Source: Acetobacter orleanensis (GTDB lineage: Bacteria; Pseudomonadota; Alphaproteobacteria; Acetobacterales; Acetobacteraceae). From it: a DNA stretch of 64,000 nt. How positions within the stretch are numbered: position 1 is the stretch's first letter; every line of letters begins with the position of its first letter. The notes below the pieces were generated by a model. The model worked only from the letters and a program-made list of their open reading frames with translations. It was not told where the DNA came from and did not search any database. The translations under genes were made by a program, and so were the position numbers. The stretch spans positions 1 through 64,000 of the forward strand of contig NZ_LHZV01000056.1 of assembly GCF_001581005.1 (NCBI RefSeq), read 5' to 3'. Positions 25,849 to 34,799 of the stretch are shown piece after piece.

Positions 25849-26742
25849 TCAGGGAAGGTAAGAGCGGGTCAGCCAGACAACTTTGGTAAGGGCTGACGTT
25901 TTCGGGCGGTTGTGCAGGGCCTCGGCGGACCAGCCGCGCTTGCGCAGCGCGATCAGAACGGCCTCATAGCTCGCGCCCATAATGCGTGCCGGGAGCATGG
26001 CTTTGGCGCGGCAGTCCTGCATGGCGGTAAAGGCCATGCGGAAATGGTCCAGCGCCCGGACGGACAGGATAGTGGCCACGCCCTGCAAGCCGGGGGCGGA
26101 AAGCGCCTTGATGGGATCATGCGGGACATGGAAGCGGTCCAGCAGGTCACCCGGCAGATAGAGGCGGCCACGGGCGGCGTCTTCCGCAATATCGCGCAGG
26201 ATATTGGTCAACTGGAGAGCGCGGCCCAGATGGTAAGCCACCTTGTCGGCCTCTTCCGTGCTGTCTCCAAAAATGCGCACGGACAGGCGGCCTACGGCGG
26301 AGGCAACACGGTCACAATACAGGTCCAGCGTTTTTTCGTCGGGCGCGACAATGGTGTTTTCCGCATCCATCATCATGCCGTCGATAATGGCGTGGAAATC
26401 CTCCTGCCGCAGGGCGAAGAAATGGATGGTGGCCAGCAGCACACGGTCCAGCGGGTCCTGCGTGGTGCTGTGATCATACAGGGCGACAATGCGCTGATGC
26501 CACGCATCCAGAGCCGCCTTGCGCTCCGCCATGGGTTCATACCCATCGGCAATATCATCCACCACGCGGCAAAAAGCATAGATGGCGTACATGCCGTAGC
26601 GGCGCATGGGCGGCAGGATACGCATGCCAGCGGCAAAGGACGTGCCAGCCTGTTTTACCGTGCTTTCCACCCATGCCAGATCTGCGGGGTCACACCCGAG
26701 GGGGGTTGGCTCGTCATGCGTCTGGATGTCTTGAGCTGTCAC
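25849..26742 (-). CDS. hpnD: Presqualene diphosphate synthase HpnD
   Basis: A 297-residue squalene/phytoene synthase family enzyme that condenses two farnesyl diphosphates to presqualene diphosphate. It shows FAAGMRILPPMRRYGMYA and the first Asp-rich motif VVDDIAD, and the second Asp-rich region in LTNILRDIAEDAARGRLYLP (split here as LTNILRDIAEDA and GRLYLP). A GTG at 26742 preceded by AGGTGA is the likely start; the longer frame overlaps hpnC. Confidence 0.93.
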   Translation of the reverse strand: MTAQDIQTHDEPTPLGCDPADLAWVESTVKQAGTSFAAGMRILPPMRRYGMYAIYAFCRVVDDIADGYEPMAERKAALDAWHQRIVALYDHSTTQDPLDRVLLATIHFFALRQEDFHAIIDGMMMDAENTIVAPDEKTLDLYCDRVASAVGRLSVRIFGDSTEEADKVAYHLGRALQLTNILRDIAEDAARGRLYLPGDLLDRFHVPHDPIKALSAPGLQGVATILSVRALDHFRMAFTAMQDCRAKAMLPARIMGASYEAVLIALRKRGWSAEALHNRPKTSALTKVVWLTRSYLP

Positions 26743-26815
26743 GCGCTTTTCACCTGTTTGTTCATGAGATCGTCCTATCCGGCTCTTTTTACAGACCTGC
26801 GGACTTTCTGAAAGC

Positions 26816-27676
26816 TCAGGACCATGCCCGCAGAGCCGCACCGGCTGCATACATGATATCTGTGCGTTTCAGCGCAACACGGCCTGCCAGCGGGTCTTCC
26901 CGCCGTAGGCGCTGTGTCAGCCGGTGGGCCAGACCGACAATGGCGGCGCATTCCATACGGAAGCGGCGCCCCCGGACCAGACCGGGCAGGGTGGCGGCTT
27001 CCCGGTTCAGGGCATCCACCTTGTCCAGCAGGGTGTTGAACACCCGGCGCAGGTTGGGGGAGGCGCGCCCGGCCAGCAGATCGTCCTGCGTGGCGCCAGC
27101 CTGTGCCATCAGGTCTTCCGGCATATAGCACCGGTTCAGCCGTTGCAGGTCTTTCTGGCAGTCCTGCAAATGGTTAAGAATCTGGAGTGAGGTACACAGA
27201 GCGTCAGACGCCGCAAAGGTTTCCGGCACTTCTCCATGCAGATGCAGCAGGAACCGCCCCACCGGGTTGGCGGAATAACGGCAATACTGCACCAGATCAT
27301 CCCATGAGGTGCAGGGTGTGCCGCGGGAATCATCCCTGAACGCAACCAGCAGATCTGTCGCGGTTTCAAACGGTACGCCGGTTTTCAACAAAGAGGCGCG
27401 CAGTTTTGCAGCACTCAGGGCATCCGCACGGGTAATTGGCTCGCGTTTGCCCAGAAGAACCTCTTCCATCGCGTCCAGACGGGCGATTTTCTCATCCGCG
27501 CTCAGTGTCTCGCAATCCGCAATGTCGTCAATAACACGCGCGTAATCGTAGTAGGCATGCACGTGCGGGCGCAGGGCCTTGCTGAGCAGAATGGAGCCGA
27601 CGGGAAAATTCTCGTCAGACGCACCTTTGCCAGAAGAGACATCGTCTCTTCCCCAGACGGAGGCGGTATCAGTCAT
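26816..27676 (-). CDS. hpnC: Hydroxysqualene synthase HpnC
   Basis: A 286-residue paralogue of HpnD that converts presqualene diphosphate to hydroxysqualene. It has the HpnC start ENFPVGSILLSKALRPHV, the Asp-rich motif ARVIDDIADCE and the second motif region LQILNHLQDCQKDLQRLNRCYMP (seen as NHLQDCQKDL). It lies 101 bp after hpnB and 73 bp before the chosen hpnD start. Confidence 0.93.
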   Translation of the reverse strand: MTDTASVWGRDDVSSGKGASDENFPVGSILLSKALRPHVHAYYDYARVIDDIADCETLSADEKIARLDAMEEVLLGKREPITRADALSAAKLRASLLKTGVPFETATDLLVAFRDDSRGTPCTSWDDLVQYCRYSANPVGRFLLHLHGEVPETFAASDALCTSLQILNHLQDCQKDLQRLNRCYMPEDLMAQAGATQDDLLAGRASPNLRRVFNTLLDKVDALNREAATLPGLVRGRRFRMECAAIVGLAHRLTQRLRREDPLAGRVALKRTDIMYAAGAALRAWS

Positions 27677-27777
27677 GTCAGGCTCTGCAATGAGAAAGAA
27701 AGAAGCATAGCCGGAGCTTTACACGCTCTCTTTCAGTGTGCCTACTCCCCTCATGCATTCAGGGCGGCGGCGGGGTT

Positions 27778-29019
27778 TTAGCCGCCTTGTCTTGGTGCCC
27801 GTGCTGTCTGGACCTGTTCCGGCACGGGTGCGGGGGATGCTGCCGTGGTGCGGCCATCATTGGGGATAGCGTCCGTATAGGCCCGGTTTTTCCAGACAAC
27901 ACCGCGCCCACGATAATGATTAACGGCGGAGCCAATGGTCGCCGCTGTGTAGAATAACGCGACAAATGGCAGGCTGAGCGCCCAAAGCGGCGAGAGGCGG
28001 AAGCGGTGCAGCGTGGGCACAAAGGAGCCGATGGAAACCAGCCACGTCCCCAGCCCGATCCAGCGGGTCAGGCCATGGCTGAACAGCGCGATCAACCCCG
28101 GAGCGACCCAGACCACCCCCATGGACAGCACGGTGAGAACCAGAAACAGCGGTGAGTAGCGCAACTGAACAAAAGCCGTGCGGGCAATCATGCGCCAGAC
28201 ATCAACCGCATGCGGGTAGGGGCGGATGGAGCGGGCCAGACAGGAATGGCCCAGATAGAGGCGGCCCCCGGCCTGTTTGACGCAGGTGGCCAGCGTGCAG
28301 TCATCAATCAGCGCGCCCTTGAGGGCGTCAATCCAGCCGATTTCTGCCAGTGTATCCCGCCGGATGAGGATTGTGCCGCCAGCCGCCCCAGCCGTGCGGC
28401 TTTTGGGGTTATTGACCTGCGCGAAGGGGTAGAGGAGTGCGAAGAAGAACACAAAGGCTGGCACCAGAGCGCGCTCGGCCAGACTTTCACACTGAAGTTC
28501 CACCATTTCAGACACCATATGGAGTCTGTCTGTCTGCGCCTTGGCAACCAGTGTGGATATATGTTCGGGCGCATGCACGATATCGGCATCGGTAAGTAGA
28601 ATATAGCCGCTGTTGGCGTCCTGCTGGCGGCGGGCTTCCGCAACACCCTGAGCCACAGCCCAGAGTTTACCGCTCCAGCCGGGTTCCGGCTCCGCGCCGT
28701 CCAGCACGGTCAGGCGGCCTTTTGGGTCGGGCAGGGCGCGGGCCAGAGCGCCTGTGCCATCCTCACTCCGGTCATTCACCAGAATGAGGGAGAGGCGCCC
28801 GGCATAATCTTGAGAAAGGAGGGAGGAGAGGGCGACCTCAATGGACTCGGCTTCATCCCGTGCGGGGATCACAACTGTAACATCCGGCATGATGTCTGCC
28901 AGAGTGGTGCCGGGCGAGGCGGGGTGCAGGATGGGGCCAGCCTGCCAGAACCACCCGTGGAAAAAAATAAGGCCAAACCAGATGAGCGCTGAGAGAACAG
29001 CCAGACCAAACAGCATCAT
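27778..29019 (-). CDS. hpnB: Hopene-associated glycosyltransferase HpnB
   Basis: A 413-residue membrane-anchored GT2 enzyme. An N-terminal transmembrane segment (1-22) precedes the GT-A fold (VTVVIPARDEAESIEVALSS), the metal-binding region YILLTDADIVHAPEH, and three or four C-terminal transmembrane segments (about 285-390). Its precise role in hopanoid metabolism is unclear in the literature I know. It starts 8 bp after hpnA. Confidence 0.9.
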   Translation of the reverse strand: MMLFGLAVLSALIWFGLIFFHGWFWQAGPILHPASPGTTLADIMPDVTVVIPARDEAESIEVALSSLLSQDYAGRLSLILVNDRSEDGTGALARALPDPKGRLTVLDGAEPEPGWSGKLWAVAQGVAEARRQQDANSGYILLTDADIVHAPEHISTLVAKAQTDRLHMVSEMVELQCESLAERALVPAFVFFFALLYPFAQVNNPKSRTAGAAGGTILIRRDTLAEIGWIDALKGALIDDCTLATCVKQAGGRLYLGHSCLARSIRPYPHAVDVWRMIARTAFVQLRYSPLFLVLTVLSMGVVWVAPGLIALFSHGLTRWIGLGTWLVSIGSFVPTLHRFRLSPLWALSLPFVALFYTAATIGSAVNHYRGRGVVWKNRAYTDAIPNDGRTTAASPAPVPEQVQTARAPRQGG

Positions 29020-29027
29020 CCCGCCCC

Positions 29028-30023
29028 TTACTTGAGCATCCCGTTGTTACGGAACCATGTAATGGCATCCTCAACAGCTTGTCGGGCGGGGCGGGGGGCG
29101 TAACCCAGTTCCCGGATGGCTTTGTCCGAAGAGAAGAACATTTTCTTGCGGGACATGGCCAGCATTTCCCGCGTGACACGTGGCGAGAAGCCAAAAGAGC
29201 GAGAGAGCCATTCCGAGGCCACGGCAACCGGCCAGATGACACCCTGCGGCAGGCTGATGCGCGGCGGCGGCACATGCGCAATTTCGGACACCATAGCGAA
29301 GAGGTCACGCAGCAGGAAGTTCTCGCCGCCCAGAATGTATTTCTCGCCAATCGTGCCGCGTTCCAGCGCCAGTGCGTGGCCTTCCGCCACATCATCCACA
29401 TGCACAATATTTACGCCGGTATCGACATAGGCGGGCATACGGCCAGCCGCGCAGTCCAGAATCATCTGTCCGGTCGGGGTCGGTTTGATGTCCCGCGGGC
29501 CGACTGGCGTTGAGGGGTTGACGATAACGGCAGGTAGCCCCTGCTCCTTGACCAGTTGCAGCACTTCCTGCTCGGCCCGGTATTTGGAGCGTTTGTAAAT
29601 GCCAATCACCCCGTGCTCATGCACCGGAGTCGCTTCATCAGAGTCGGTGCCATCACCAATCAGGCCGAGTGCCGCGACGGAGGAGCAGTAAACAATACGC
29701 TCCACCCCTGCCTTCTGGGCGGCCAGCATCAGCAGGCGGGTGCCTTCCACGTTGGCGGTCATCATCGGGGCGGGGTCTGGTACCCACAGCCGGTAGTCCG
29801 CGGCAACATGAAAGACGTAGCGGCAGCCTTCCACAGCCCGAGCAAAGGTATCTGGCCGGGAGAGGTCTCCTTCCACCAGTTCCGCCGGAATATCAGCAAT
29901 ATTGCGGCGGTCACTCCCCTCGCGCACCATGAGTCGCAGCGTGTGTCCGCGTTCAAGCAGCGTGCGGGCAACGGCAGACCCGACAAAACCTGTCGCACCG
30001 GTGACGAGCGTATGGGCAGTCAT
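29028..30023 (-). CDS. hpnA: Hopanoid-associated NAD-dependent sugar epimerase/reductase HpnA
   Basis: A 331-residue short-chain dehydrogenase/epimerase family protein. It has the NAD(P)-binding motif LVTGATGFVGSAVARTLLER and the catalytic YxxxK as YKRSKYRAE. The HpnA family is found at the head of hopanoid operons; its substrate is not established. It is the first gene of hpnA-B-C-D-E-shc-hpnG here. Confidence 0.9.
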   Translation of the reverse strand: MTAHTLVTGATGFVGSAVARTLLERGHTLRLMVREGSDRRNIADIPAELVEGDLSRPDTFARAVEGCRYVFHVAADYRLWVPDPAPMMTANVEGTRLLMLAAQKAGVERIVYCSSVAALGLIGDGTDSDEATPVHEHGVIGIYKRSKYRAEQEVLQLVKEQGLPAVIVNPSTPVGPRDIKPTPTGQMILDCAAGRMPAYVDTGVNIVHVDDVAEGHALALERGTIGEKYILGGENFLLRDLFAMVSEIAHVPPPRISLPQGVIWPVAVASEWLSRSFGFSPRVTREMLAMSRKKMFFSSDKAIRELGYAPRPARQAVEDAITWFRNNGMLK

Positions 30024-30178
30024 AGGAAGAGTGCTCCCATAAAGGGTATAAGAAACAGACGAGTGTAAAACCCGAACGGCTGGTTTGTCTCTTTATCCTG
30101 CTCCCCAAGGTGGCGCCAGACCCCCGGCTGGTGTAAGTGGTCGGGTCACTTATGAATTCAGCCCCTCTGGTCAGATGT

Positions 30179-30219
30179 CCTACGTCCTGCGTAGGCGCGC
30201 CCGAGGGGGTATCTCGGGC
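30179..30219 (+). promoter_or_regulatory. Tandem hairpins in the hpnL leader
   Basis: Two perfect inverted repeats stand in tandem: CCTACG-TCCTG-CGTAGG (30179-30195) and GCCCGAG-(7 nt)-CTCGGGC (30199-30219). They end 16 bp before the TTG start of hpnL, in the divergent hpnA-hpnL intergenic region. They could be an attenuator, an RNA stability element or operator sites. No U-tract follows, so they are not an ordinary terminator. Confidence 0.4.
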
Positions 30220-30235
30220 AGGTAGAGCTTAGGCC

Positions 30236-31291
30236 TTGAAGAAGCTTACAATTTTTCTGACTTTGCTTGGTCTGGTTGCCATTACGGCGGCTGTTGCATG
30301 GAGTGGCGTTGGCTCCGTGGTTCACGCTGTCATGCGTATTGGTCTGGGCGGCTTCCTTCTCATGGTATGCTGCCAGCTTGCCGTAAATGGTGTGCTGGGG
30401 CTGGCATGGCACGCGGCAATGCCGGAAATTGGCTATCTGCGCCTTTTGGGCGCGCGCATGGTGCGTGATGCAGCGGCAACCTGCCTGCCGTTCTCGCAGT
30501 TGGGCGGCATTGTTATCGGTATTCGGGCCACTTGTTCGGGCCATGGGCTCCATGGCCGGGACTCCCGCCAGATTGACTGGCCAGAGGCCGCCAGCGCCAA
30601 TCTGGTGGATATTACCACAGAGGTCATGGGGCAGGTCGCCTTCGTGTTGCTGGGTGTGGCGTTTTTGGTGGCGCACCAGCGGTCCAGCCCGTTTGTGGTG
30701 CCTGTTATTATTGGCGCGGTTTTCCTGATGGCCGGCACTGCCGGGTTTGTCTGGACGCAGCAGCACGGCGGCAGCATTTTCCGCAAATTTGGCGGCATGT
30801 TTACCCGCAGTCTGGCGTCGCAATGGCATGACAGCATGTTGAGTGGCGCGGATACGCTTCAGGAGCGGATGGAAGCCATCTGGAGCCGCCCCGGTCGGAT
30901 CTGCCTGTCTGCCTGCTATCATCTGCTTGGCTGGCTGGGGAGTGCGGCCATGCTGTGGATGACCGCGAACATGCTGGGCGCGAAGCTGACGGTGCCAAAC
31001 GCCGTGGCGATTGAAGGCGTGACCTGCGCCGTCATGTCCCTTGGCTTTCTGGTGCCCGGTAGTCTGGGTGTGCAGGAGGGGGCCTATATGGCGCTCGGTC
31101 ATGCGTTCGGGATTGATTCCTCGGTGTCTCTGGGTCTTTCCCTGCTGCGGCGTGGGCGGGAGTTGGCAATCGGCATTCCGGTCCTGCTGCTGTGGCAGGT
31201 GATGGAAATGCGCGGGTTGCGCCAGCCAGTCATCACGACGCCAGCCGATGTTCGCTACGCCCCCGCTCCGACTGCGATGAAGGATTCCTGA
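30236..31291 (+). CDS. hpnL: HpnL-like membrane protein (lysylphosphatidylglycerol synthase TM-domain family)
   Basis: A 351-residue polytopic membrane protein with about seven or eight hydrophobic segments and the conserved VRDAAATCLPFSQLGGIVIG and GFLVPGSLGVQEGAYMALG (Pro-Gly-Gly-x-Gly loop) of the UPF0104/LPG-synthase TM family. HpnL members lie in hopanoid loci and have been linked to hopanoid transport. The start appears to be TTG at 30236. It is divergent from the hpn operon and 2 bp upstream of tyrC. Confidence 0.85.
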   Translation: MKKLTIFLTLLGLVAITAAVAWSGVGSVVHAVMRIGLGGFLLMVCCQLAVNGVLGLAWHAAMPEIGYLRLLGARMVRDAAATCLPFSQLGGIVIGIRATCSGHGLHGRDSRQIDWPEAASANLVDITTEVMGQVAFVLLGVAFLVAHQRSSPFVVPVIIGAVFLMAGTAGFVWTQQHGGSIFRKFGGMFTRSLASQWHDSMLSGADTLQERMEAIWSRPGRICLSACYHLLGWLGSAAMLWMTANMLGAKLTVPNAVAIEGVTCAVMSLGFLVPGSLGVQEGAYMALGHAFGIDSSVSLGLSLLRRGRELAIGIPVLLLWQVMEMRGLRQPVITTPADVRYAPAPTAMKDS

Positions 31292-31293
31292 GC

Positions 31294-32268
31294 GTGGCTT
31301 CCTCTATTTCCGATGCTCCGCCTTCCGACACTCTGCCGGATGCTCTGACAGGTGTTGCGGATGAGATCGCAACGCCGGTGGCCGCAACGCCGGTGTTTGA
31401 CACACTTGTTGTGGTCGGGCCGGGCCTGATCGGCTCGTCCGTGCTCCGCCGTGCGCAGCAGAAAGGCACGCTGGCCCGCCAGTTGATAGCCGTTGATGTC
31501 TCGCCTGAAGTGCGGGCGCGGGTGGAAGAACTCGGCATTGCGGACCGCGTGATGGCGGACCCCGCCGAGGCCGCCGCTCTGGCAGATTGCGTCATGCTCT
31601 GTGTGCCGGTAGGGGCCATGGGGCCGGTGGCGGCACAGGTGTTGCCCGCCATGCGGCCCGGAGCGATTCTGACTGAAGTCGGCTCGACCAAGGTTTCAGT
31701 GATTGAGGCCATCAGCCCGTTTCTGCGCCCGGATGTGGCCTATGTGCCAGCACACCCCATGGCGGGCACGGAATATTCCGGGCCGGATGCCGGGTTTGCC
31801 ACCCTGTTTGAAGACCGCTGGTGCCTGCTGACCCCACTGGACGGTACGCCGCCACAGGCGCTGGCAGCCATCCGCACGCTCTGGGAGCGCTGCGGTGCCC
31901 GCCTGCGGGAAATGACGCCCGCGCACCATGACCGTGTCTGCGCCATTGTCAGCCATCTGCCGCATCTGCTGGCCTTTACCATCTGCGGCACGGCGGATGA
32001 TCTGGCGGACGAAACGCGGTCAGAAGTACTGGATTTTGCCGCATCCGGCTTCCGGGATTTTACCCGTATCGCGGCGTCCGACCCCATTATGTGGCGGGAC
32101 GTGTTTCTGTCCAACCGCGAGGCGCTGCTGGAAATGTTGGCCCGCTTCACGGAAGACGCGCAGGCCATGGCGCGCGCCATCCGCTGGGGGGATGAGGACT
32201 ATATTGTGGACCGCATCCAGCGTGGCCGTGCCATTCGCAAAAGTCTGATTGAAAACCGGCAGGCCTGA
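31294..32268 (+). CDS. tyrC: Prephenate/arogenate dehydrogenase (cyclohexadienyl dehydrogenase)
   Basis: A 324-residue TyrA-family enzyme for the last oxidation in tyrosine synthesis. The NAD-binding motif is VVVGPGLIGSSVLRRAQ, and the active-site region shows YVPAHPMAGTEYSGPD with the conserved His, and later VSHLPHLLAF and ASGFRDFTRIAASDP. A GTG at 31294 follows AAGGA at normal spacing and starts just after the hpnL stop, so the two genes are probably cotranscribed. No ACT domain is seen. Confidence 0.92.
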   Translation: MASSISDAPPSDTLPDALTGVADEIATPVAATPVFDTLVVVGPGLIGSSVLRRAQQKGTLARQLIAVDVSPEVRARVEELGIADRVMADPAEAAALADCVMLCVPVGAMGPVAAQVLPAMRPGAILTEVGSTKVSVIEAISPFLRPDVAYVPAHPMAGTEYSGPDAGFATLFEDRWCLLTPLDGTPPQALAAIRTLWERCGARLREMTPAHHDRVCAIVSHLPHLLAFTICGTADDLADETRSEVLDFAASGFRDFTRIAASDPIMWRDVFLSNREALLEMLARFTEDAQAMARAIRWGDEDYIVDRIQRGRAIRKSLIENRQA

Positions 32269-32406
32269 GGCCATCAGCCTGCCGAGCGGCCTACGGAGCA
32301 GCCTGTCGTCGGGCGACTGACGGGGCACGGCTTACCGAGGTTCCGCGTGCGGGCATCCAGCGTGCCGGAAGGTCTTTCGGGCGGTTGAAAGGTGAGCGGC
32401 CGCGCG

Positions 32407-33318
32407 TTACGTCGGCTGCCCGAACGCTTTGATGTGCAAGGCGTCGAGACGTTTGTGGTTTTTATCCGCCATAGGATTCAGTTCCAGCACTTTCTGCCAC
32501 GCTTTGAGTGCGGCAGGGCCGTCCTTGCGCTGTTCCTCCACGGTGGAAAGGAGCGCCCAGCTTTTGGCGTCTCGCCCGTCCCGTTGCAGGGCTTCTCCCA
32601 GATCGGCAACGGCTGCGTTAAAATCACCCGCGGCAAGGCGCGTCTGGGCGCGGCTGCGCCACAGGATGGCGCTCTCTGGCTGAAGGGCCAGCGCATCGCT
32701 CAAATCTTCCACGGCATCATCCGGCTTTTCTGCCTGACTGTCCTTCTGTGCGCGTCGCAGCAGGAGTTGCGTGGTGGGGGAAAGACCCGCTGTGCGTAAT
32801 GCCTCCAGCCGGTCTTCCAGCATGTGCGCCTCTTCCGGTGTTTTGGCCTGCGTAAGCTGGTCGGCAAGCGTTGCAATCTGCTGCGGGCGCGTCAGTTTTT
32901 TATGCGGTGTGACAGCGGGATTTTTTCCGGCGTCCGGCGTGGCGGGAGTCTGGCTGTCAGACGGGTGTGTTGCGGAGGGAGCAGGCTGCGGGGTAGCCGG
33001 AGGAGCAGGAGGAGAAGCAGAAGCAGCTTTGGCCGCTGGGGCCGCAGTCAGAGCATGCGCGGTTTTGGTGGATGGAGAGGTGGGGTGCGGCGGCTTGAGG
33101 CTCTGAGTGGGGACCTTGTGGGAGGCGTGGGCTGACGACTCATGCGCCGGAGTGGTAGGCGTACTGTGATGATGGAGGGTAGAATGCGGGACGGTCTGTG
33201 TTGTCTGTGCTGGAGCCGCACCAGTGAGGCTCACACCCGTCAGAACGCTGGCTGCAACCAGAAGGCCAGAACGCAAAAACCCGCTTCTCCGAATATCGGA
33301 AAAGCGGGTTGCACGCAT
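32407..33318 (-). CDS. Exported TPR protein with Ala/Pro/Thr-rich linker
   Basis: A 303-residue protein: signal peptide (LLVAASVLTGVSLTGAAPAQ), a low-complexity linker rich in Ala, Pro, Thr and His (about residues 45-150), then three or so tetratricopeptide repeats (EKPDDAVEDLSDALALQPES, RLAAGDFNAAVADLGEALQ, KAWQKVLELNPMADKN). The function is unknown. ATG 33318 lies on the far side of the strong rpmJ terminator hairpin, so the real start may be the in-frame TTG at 33276, which still leaves a good signal peptide. Confidence 0.75.
   Translation of the reverse strand: MRATRFSDIRRSGFLRSGLLVAASVLTGVSLTGAAPAQTTQTVPHSTLHHHSTPTTPAHESSAHASHKVPTQSLKPPHPTSPSTKTAHALTAAPAAKAASASPPAPPATPQPAPSATHPSDSQTPATPDAGKNPAVTPHKKLTRPQQIATLADQLTQAKTPEEAHMLEDRLEALRTAGLSPTTQLLLRRAQKDSQAEKPDDAVEDLSDALALQPESAILWRSRAQTRLAAGDFNAAVADLGEALQRDGRDAKSWALLSTVEEQRKDGPAALKAWQKVLELNPMADKNHKRLDALHIKAFGQPT
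33274..33310 (-). terminator. Strong intrinsic terminator downstream of rpmJ
   Basis: Read on the minus strand this is a 9-bp arm AACCCGCTT / AAGCGGGTT capped by an inner TCCGA/TCGGA stem and a 3-nt loop, followed by a run of T. It has every mark of a rho-independent terminator for rpmJ, yet overlaps the 5' codons of the TPR gene if that gene starts at 33318. Confidence 0.8.
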
Positions 33319-33363
33319 GTCATGCGCCAGAAGCCAGCCGGGGAAGGCCGGACCCTGCATAAT

Positions 33364-33489
33364 TTAGCCCTGACGAGCCTTCATGCGGGGGTTCTTCTTG
33401 TTGATGACATAAACCCGGCCGCGACGCCGTACGACACGGCAATCTTTATCGCGCACCTTGGCCGATTTCAGGCTGTTTCTGATTTTCAT
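33364..33489 (-). CDS. rpmJ: 50S ribosomal protein L36
   Basis: A 41-residue basic protein, [20 protein letters not shown] then [20 protein letters not shown]. This is the alternative, zinc-free L36 form in which the usual four-ligand set is incomplete (one Cys is seen). ATG 33489 gives the canonical length; a longer open frame upstream is not conserved-looking. It is monocistronic between oxyR and the TPR gene. Confidence 0.97.
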   Translation of the reverse strand: MKIRNSLKSAKVRDKDCRVVRRRGRVYVINKKNPRMKARQG

Positions 33490-33649
33490 GGCCCGCTTTT
33501 CTCCGCCGATGCTCAAGAATTGAAATAAGGTGTGTCGGCACATACCGGCCCCGCCAGTACGAGTCAATGTTTACCACGGAAAAGGGCCGCAAATTGTTTT
33601 AATGCGATGCCATTTTACCGCGTTTTTGTCTTTCTGTTCACACAGTCTG

Positions 33650-34591
33650 TCAGTCTTGAAGCTGCACATGGTGGGGGGCCAGACTGGAAAAGGCGGTGGC
33701 GAGTGTTCGGAAATCATCCGAGCGCGGAGAGCGGGGCCGCCAGCCCAGCCCGATTGTCCGCCAGACCGGGCCGCCCGAAAGCGGGCGGCTGATAACCGGA
33801 TGCCCACGCAGAATACCGCCTTCCAGCGCCAGCAGCGGCATGACGCCAATACCGAGCCCCAGCCCCACCATTTCCGCCATGGTGTGGAGGGATGTGGCAG
33901 AGAAGGTGGAGTCGCTCTCGCCTTCCGTGCCATGCCATTCCCGGCCCTGACGGCAGACGGCCAGCGTTTGCTCCCGCAGGCAGTGGCCATCTTCCATCAT
34001 GATCATGCGCTGGTCCGCCAGCCGCTCTACCGGCACATGGCTCAGCCGTGCCAGAGGATGATCCTCGGGCATAATGACATGGAACGGGTCCCGCCAGAGC
34101 GGTAGGGTTTCCGCCGTGTCGCACAGACACGGCATGGCCAGAACCAGCATGTCCAGCCGGCCGACTCCCAGCTTTTCCAAAAGATGTTCTGTTGTGTCTT
34201 CCGCAATGGACAGGGTGAGTTGCGGAAAGCGGGCACGAATGGTTTTGACCAGTGGCTCAATTAGAAACGGCCCGATGGTGGGGATAACCCCCAGCCGTAG
34301 CGGGCCTGTCAGCGGTGTGCGGGCGGCCACGGCCAGTTGAGGCACGGCCTCCAAGGCTTCCAGCGCCTGTCGACCCTTGAGCGCGATTTCATGCCCCAGA
34401 GGGGTGAAGACAACCTTTTTGCCCACCGTGCGGTCCAGCAACTGGGAATCGAGCTGGCGTTCCAGCGCCATAATCCCGGCGGATAGGGTGGATTGCGTCA
34501 CCGCGCAGGCCGCCGCCGCCCGCCCGAAATGGCGGAGTTCAGACAGTGCGATCAGGTAGCGCAGTTGCTGGGCGGAGGGGAGGGGGAGCAC
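33650..34591 (-). CDS. oxyR: Hydrogen peroxide sensor-regulator OxyR
   Basis: A 313-residue LysR-type regulator. The helix-turn-helix is at the N-terminus (HFGRAAAACAVTQSTLSAGI), followed by the effector domain. Cys204 and Cys213 lie in EDGHCLREQTLAVC with the nine-residue spacing of the OxyR redox pair, which sets it apart from other LysR proteins. It is divergent from ahpC, its likely target. Confidence 0.93.
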   Translation of the reverse strand: MLPLPSAQQLRYLIALSELRHFGRAAAACAVTQSTLSAGIMALERQLDSQLLDRTVGKKVVFTPLGHEIALKGRQALEALEAVPQLAVAARTPLTGPLRLGVIPTIGPFLIEPLVKTIRARFPQLTLSIAEDTTEHLLEKLGVGRLDMLVLAMPCLCDTAETLPLWRDPFHVIMPEDHPLARLSHVPVERLADQRMIMMEDGHCLREQTLAVCRQGREWHGTEGESDSTFSATSLHTMAEMVGLGLGIGVMPLLALEGGILRGHPVISRPLSGGPVWRTIGLGWRPRSPRSDDFRTLATAFSSLAPHHVQLQD

Positions 34592-34799
34592 GGGTGAACC
34601 TCGGTTTTTTCAAGGGCTGGAAAAGCATGTCTGGGATGATCTTGTTTTTTGAACGCCCTTGCGGCGTTAATCGATCATTCCGATTGTTTTGATATAAAAT
34701 ATTCATTGGCATGAATGGTCATGCCGCGCCATAGATAATGCCCGACGACGGCATTTTGCGCCGTCGGAGCTTTTAAGTAACTCATGAAGGAGCAAGCTT
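34592..34799. promoter_or_regulatory. Divergent oxyR/ahpC control region with leader hairpin
   Basis: This 208-bp gap separates divergent oxyR and ahpC and has an AT-rich core around 34680-34710 (TTGATATAAAATATTC), a plausible promoter and OxyR-binding zone. A perfect hairpin CGACGGC-(7 nt)-GCCGTCG (34746-34766) is followed by GAGCTTTTAAG in the ahpC leader, and the ribosome binding site GAAGGAG precedes ATG 34800. No exact OxyR consensus could be confirmed by eye. Confidence 0.45.

Noticed and set aside
26743-26850. Longer HpnD starting at 26850
   Set aside because: It would overlap the end of hpnC in another frame; GTG 26742 has a good ribosome binding site and fits the family start.
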